NCBI GenBank assembly: GCA_947369305.1
Contig: CANBLA010000033.1
Location: forward strand, 1 to 9,365
Direction: 5' to 3'
Source: an uncultured Clostridia bacterium
Lineage (GTDB): Bacteria; Bacillota_A; Clostridia; TANB77; CAG-508
DNA length: 9,365 nucleotides
Shown here in pieces: positions 7,550-9,365 of this stretch. Under the pieces are notes generated by a model. That model did not search any database and had not been told where the DNA came from. It saw nothing but the letters and a program-made list of their open reading frames with translations. A program made the position numbers and the translations under genes. The stretch's first letter is position 1. The number at the start of each line of letters is the position of its first letter.

Positions 7550-7589
7550 AAAAAATGACATCAAACACAACCATTCAATGTCATTTTTT
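7550..7589 (-). terminator. Bidirectional Rho-independent terminator
   Basis: Perfect 12-base inverted repeat AAAAAATGACAT / ATGTCATTTTTT (7550-7561 and 7578-7589) around a 16-base loop. On the minus strand it starts 2 bases after the TAA of the unknown gene (7592) and the hairpin ends in a T run, so it should stop that transcript. It would also work on the plus strand. The stem is AT-rich and only moderately stable. Its TGACAT/ATGTCA core recurs in two other inverted repeats (8325-8340 and 8380-8412). Confidence 0.65.
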
Positions 7590-7591
7590 CC

Positions 7592-8234
7592 TTATTCTCT
7601 TTCCTTCACTTGAGACTCTAAAACCTCTTTTTTCTCTTCTGCCATTTCTGGAGAAAGCGCATTCATTGCCTTTTGAATCCTTCCAGACAATGCATTTTCT
7701 GGTTGAAGTCCATTTATAACTTTAAGATTCTGTTCAAATCCATATCTCTCATATAAATCTGGATGCACACCTTTGAGCGTCCTCGAAGCTTCTACAAGTT
7801 CTAAAAATTCTTGTGGATTATTATACGCAACCCTTCCTTCTTGTGTCTTCAAACGATTTAATTCCAGACCAATTCCTGCCAATCTCCTCAAAGAATGATG
7901 CGAAGCCTCATCATTCACTAATGCTCTACCTTCTTGTGATGCCTTATAACTATCCTCACAAATGTGATAAACAAAATTATTTTCCGAAATGCCACATCTT
8001 GCAAAATCCTTAGAACGGATCTCCCACATCTCTTTCAGCGTGTCCCTATTAATATCCACACCCTCAGAAGCATATTTGGCACCTAACAAAAATACATTTG
8101 TCATCTCAAATGCATTTGGGTTTTTGGTCCATTCTTCCTTTCCCCAACTTTCCTTTATCCAATTAACAATTCCTTTGCTTCTTTCATTAAATTCTTCTGC
8201 ATAAATATTTTCTCCGCAAATTTCTATATTCCAT
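7592..8234 (-). CDS. Hypothetical protein, start probably frameshifted
   Basis: I do not recognise this protein. The ATG-initiated frame is 7592-8104 (170 residues, MTNVFLLGAKYASEGVDINR...), but ATG 8104 has no Shine-Dalgarno. The same frame stays open and protein-like for 42 more codons upstream (NIEICGENIYAEEFNERSKG, then IVNWIKESWGKEEW) without any ATG, GTG or TTG. ATG 8234 has a good AAGGGA nine bases upstream (8244-8249) but is one base out of phase. Dropping one G after it would give MNIEICGENIYAEEF... and a protein of about 212 residues. The product looks soluble, mostly helical and charged, with several Cys and His residues (e.g. VYHICEDSY, EASHHSLRR), no signal peptide and no membrane segment, and a Glu/Lys-rich end. 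It ends 2 bases before a terminator and is separated from the patatin gene by inverted repeats. Confidence 0.6.
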
Positions 8235-8324
8235 AAATACGATTCCCTTCATTATTTTAAGAATAGTATTTGTAACTTTTAAAATTATTTACAGGCAATT
8301 TTTACCAATCGAAAAATTTTAATA

Positions 8325-8340
8325 TGACATCACAATGTCA
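8325..8340. repeat. Inverted repeat TGACAT-CACA-ATGTCA
   Basis: Perfect 6-base arms around a 4-base centre, in the 173-base gap between the patatin gene and the unknown gene. Weaker outer symmetry (TTTTAA on the left, TTTAAAA on the right) resembles the neighbouring repeat at 8380-8412. On the minus strand it contains TTGACA, a perfect -35 hexamer, but I see no good -10 at 16-18 bases. It could be an operator upstream of the unknown gene or part of a transcript-end structure. Confidence 0.5.
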
Positions 8341-8379
8341 AGTTTAAAATCCCATTTCTACACCAAAATCACTAACATT

Positions 8380-8412
8380 TTTAAACATGACACCAAAAAT
8401 GTCATATTTAAA
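8380..8412. repeat. Inverted repeat overlapping the end of the patatin gene
   Basis: Arms TTTAAACATGACA (8380-8392) and TGTCATATTTAAA (8400-8412) pair with one mismatch around a 7-base loop, and cover the patatin stop codon (8408-8410). On the minus-strand transcript it forms a 13-base AT-rich hairpin without a following T run, so it is a poor intrinsic terminator. It may protect the mRNA 3' end or bind a protein. It shares its TGACA/TGTCA core with 8325-8340 and 7550-7589. Confidence 0.5.
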
Positions 8413-9259
8413 CCAAACTCAATTTCTTCAAACTTTCCTTCGTCTGAACATATCCTTGCTCATACAACTCATCCACTCTTCTAAAATCCAACAATCCTAC
8501 ATTTTGTGTTTCAATCTCCAACAAATAATCCGTTCCATCCCACTCATAACGCGCCAGTTCATGGCACAAAATCCCAAACGATTTATCCAACACTTGAATC
8601 ACATTATCACAACACCTTTTCTGCGTTTTATCAACAAAAACAATACTCAAAACTTTATCTGCCCCAATTCTCTTCGTTTCACGCCACGGCAAATTCTCCG
8701 CCAGACCACCATCAACCAAAAGTGTATTTTTATACTCACACGGACAAAAAACCCCCGGATAACTGCAACTCGCTTGAACCGCCGTTCCAATATCCACATT
8801 ATTAATATACTTAATATTTCCCTCATTCTTAATCTGCGGACCCGAGTGAAAAACATAGAGTTCTTCCGTATAAATATTCACCGTCGGAATAATCAACTTT
8901 CTCTCAATTTGATTAATATTCTGAATCCCCTTCTTTCCACATAACTTATGCGCAAAATGATAAATCGACCTTCCACTATTCAAACCATTCACCCTTATTT
9001 TTCCCGTTTTTACAAAATTTTTTCCAACATTCCAAACATTGCTCAAATCCCAATAACCAATTTTCCTCGCATACTTTTTAAATGCTACAAAAATCTCATC
9101 CGTCGAATAACCACACGCATACAAAGTCGCAACAATACTTCCAGAAGACGTCCCCGAAATATAATCAAAATGCATTCCCGCCTCCTTCAAAGCCTTAATC
9201 GCCCCAATATGAGCCGCACCTTTTATGCCACCACCAGACAAACATAAACCTAACTTCAT
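8408..9259 (-). CDS. Patatin-like phospholipase (lipid acyl hydrolase)
   Basis: A 283-residue cytosolic hydrolase of the bacterial patatin family, cleaving acyl esters of phospholipids or other lipids by a Ser-Asp dyad. It shows the oxyanion loop SGGGIKG (8-14), the nucleophile elbow GTSSG with Ser38 (36-40), and the catalytic Asp183 in VDGGLAENLP. Spacing and length fit the compact RssA-like group; no signal peptide or membrane helix is present. I chose ATG 9259 (MKLGLCLSGGG) because AGGTGA lies seven bases upstream and this family starts at this strand. An in-frame extension to 9346 adds 29 unrelated residues read through a hairpin. The gene appears monocistronic. Its codon use differs from its neighbours: only three TTA codons and no CTA or TCA, leaving the opposite strand almost stop-free. 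Physiological substrate unknown. Confidence 0.93.
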   Translation of the reverse strand: MKLGLCLSGGGIKGAAHIGAIKALKEAGMHFDYISGTSSGSIVATLYACGYSTDEIFVAFKKYARKIGYWDLSNVWNVGKNFVKTGKIRVNGLNSGRSIYHFAHKLCGKKGIQNINQIERKLIIPTVNIYTEELYVFHSGPQIKNEGNIKYINNVDIGTAVQASCSYPGVFCPCEYKNTLLVDGGLAENLPWRETKRIGADKVLSIVFVDKTQKRCCDNVIQVLDKSFGILCHELARYEWDGTDYLLEIETQNVGLLDFRRVDELYEQGYVQTKESLKKLSLV

Positions 9260-9266
9260 AAAAAAA

Positions 9267-9272
9267 TCACCT
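9267..9272 (-). promoter_or_regulatory. Shine-Dalgarno site choosing the patatin start
   Basis: AGGTGA on the minus strand, seven bases before ATG 9259. It decides for the 283-residue protein over the longer frame starting at 9346. I could not find a promoter with convincing -35/-10 spacing in 9273-9317. Confidence 0.7.
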
Positions 9273-9317
9273 AAAATATCATATTCCAAACCATGCCAAT
9301 TTGTTATTTCAATAATT

Positions 9318-9340
9318 ATCCCCCAGTATAACTGGGGGAT
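9318..9340. terminator. Perfect GC-rich hairpin, possible terminator or mobile-element end
   Basis: ATCCCCCAGT, ATA, ACTGGGGGAT: 10-base perfect arms with a 3-base loop, much more GC-rich than its surroundings. On the plus strand it is followed by TTTTC, on the minus strand by ATAATTATT. It could terminate a minus-strand gene lying beyond the right edge, upstream of the patatin gene, or belong to a repeated element. No gene is visible in 9260-9365 apart from this and the small palindrome beside it. Confidence 0.5.
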
Positions 9341-9349
9341 TTTCATATC

Positions 9350-9362
9350 GGCCTATAAGGCC
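9350..9362. repeat. Short palindrome GGCCT-ATA-AGGCC at the contig edge
   Basis: Five-base perfect arms with an ATA loop, directly at the right end of the sequence and overlapping AAGGCCTT (9357-9364). It has the same 3-base ATA centre as the hairpin at 9318-9340. Too short to assign a role; it may belong to a structured element cut by the contig end. Confidence 0.3.
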
Positions 9363-9365
9363 TTG

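Noticed and set aside
8324..8347. TTGACA near 8335 on the minus strand as a promoter for the unknown gene
   Set aside because: The -35 hexamer is perfect, but no TATAAT-like sequence lies 16-18 bases downstream, and TTGACA here is part of an inverted repeat.
8387..9247. Long plus-strand open frames (185 and 99 codons) opposite the patatin gene
   Set aside because: They are exactly in codon phase with the patatin gene and arise from its lack of TTA, CTA and TCA codons. The translations are low-complexity Ile/Asn/Thr/Arg-rich with no domain, and no ribosome site was apparent.
9260..9346. Longer N-terminus of the patatin protein (start 9346)
   Set aside because: It would be read through the GC-rich hairpin, has no family resemblance, and the catalytic fold begins at MKLGLCLSGGG after a good AGGTGA site.
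47..9365. CRISPR array, tRNA, rRNA, riboswitch or transposase gene
   Set aside because: I saw no regularly spaced repeats, no tRNA-like cloverleaf or rRNA signature, no long structured leader (the operon leader is about 20 bases), and no transposase motifs in any frame.

Overview
This is a strongly AT-rich fragment (roughly 30% G+C by eye). It uses the standard bacterial code and has clear Shine-Dalgarno sites (AGGAG, AAAGGA, AGGTGA) and a sigma-A type promoter. That fits a low-GC Firmicute (Clostridia or Bacilli), plausibly from a gut or other metagenomic assembly. Every gene I accept is on the minus strand, so transcription runs from high to low coordinates. Bases 1-46 are not genomic: they match an Illumina P7/TruSeq adapter with an 8-base index, so the left edge is a contig end.

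Right part (about 7590-9365), read from right to left. A GC-rich perfect hairpin lies at the far edge, followed by a patatin-like lipid acyl hydrolase (8408-9259) with an intact Ser/Asp catalytic dyad. Then comes a short non-coding stretch with two TGACA/TGTCA inverted repeats. Next is an unrecognised soluble protein gene (7592-8234) whose start appears to be frameshifted. It ends at a bidirectional terminator (7550-7589) whose stem contains the same TGACAT/ATGTCA core.

Left part (47-7509). A good promoter (TTGCAT, 17 bp, TATAAT) drives a compact operon: a TupA-like ATP-grasp amidoligase (6611-7453), two half-size ABC exporter subunits (4828-6598 and 3146-4834), then three consecutive MFS-type membrane proteins (1765-3081, 681-1772 with a displaced C-terminus, and a partial one at 47-543). 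Gene junctions abut or overlap by 7-8 bases from the amidoligase to the second MFS gene. The two ABC subunits have complementary degenerate ATP-site motifs, the hallmark of a heterodimeric exporter. The simplest reading is that the amidoligase makes an amino-acyl or peptide-like product, or attaches amino acids to a polymer, and the transporters export it or give self-protection. The substrate is unknown.

Three genes carry apparent frame breaks, each repairable by removing one base: in the Walker A motif of the first ABC subunit, between TM11 and TM12 of the second MFS protein, and just after the start codon of the unknown gene. With raw adapter at the contig end, assembly or read error must be excluded before these are taken as real gene decay.
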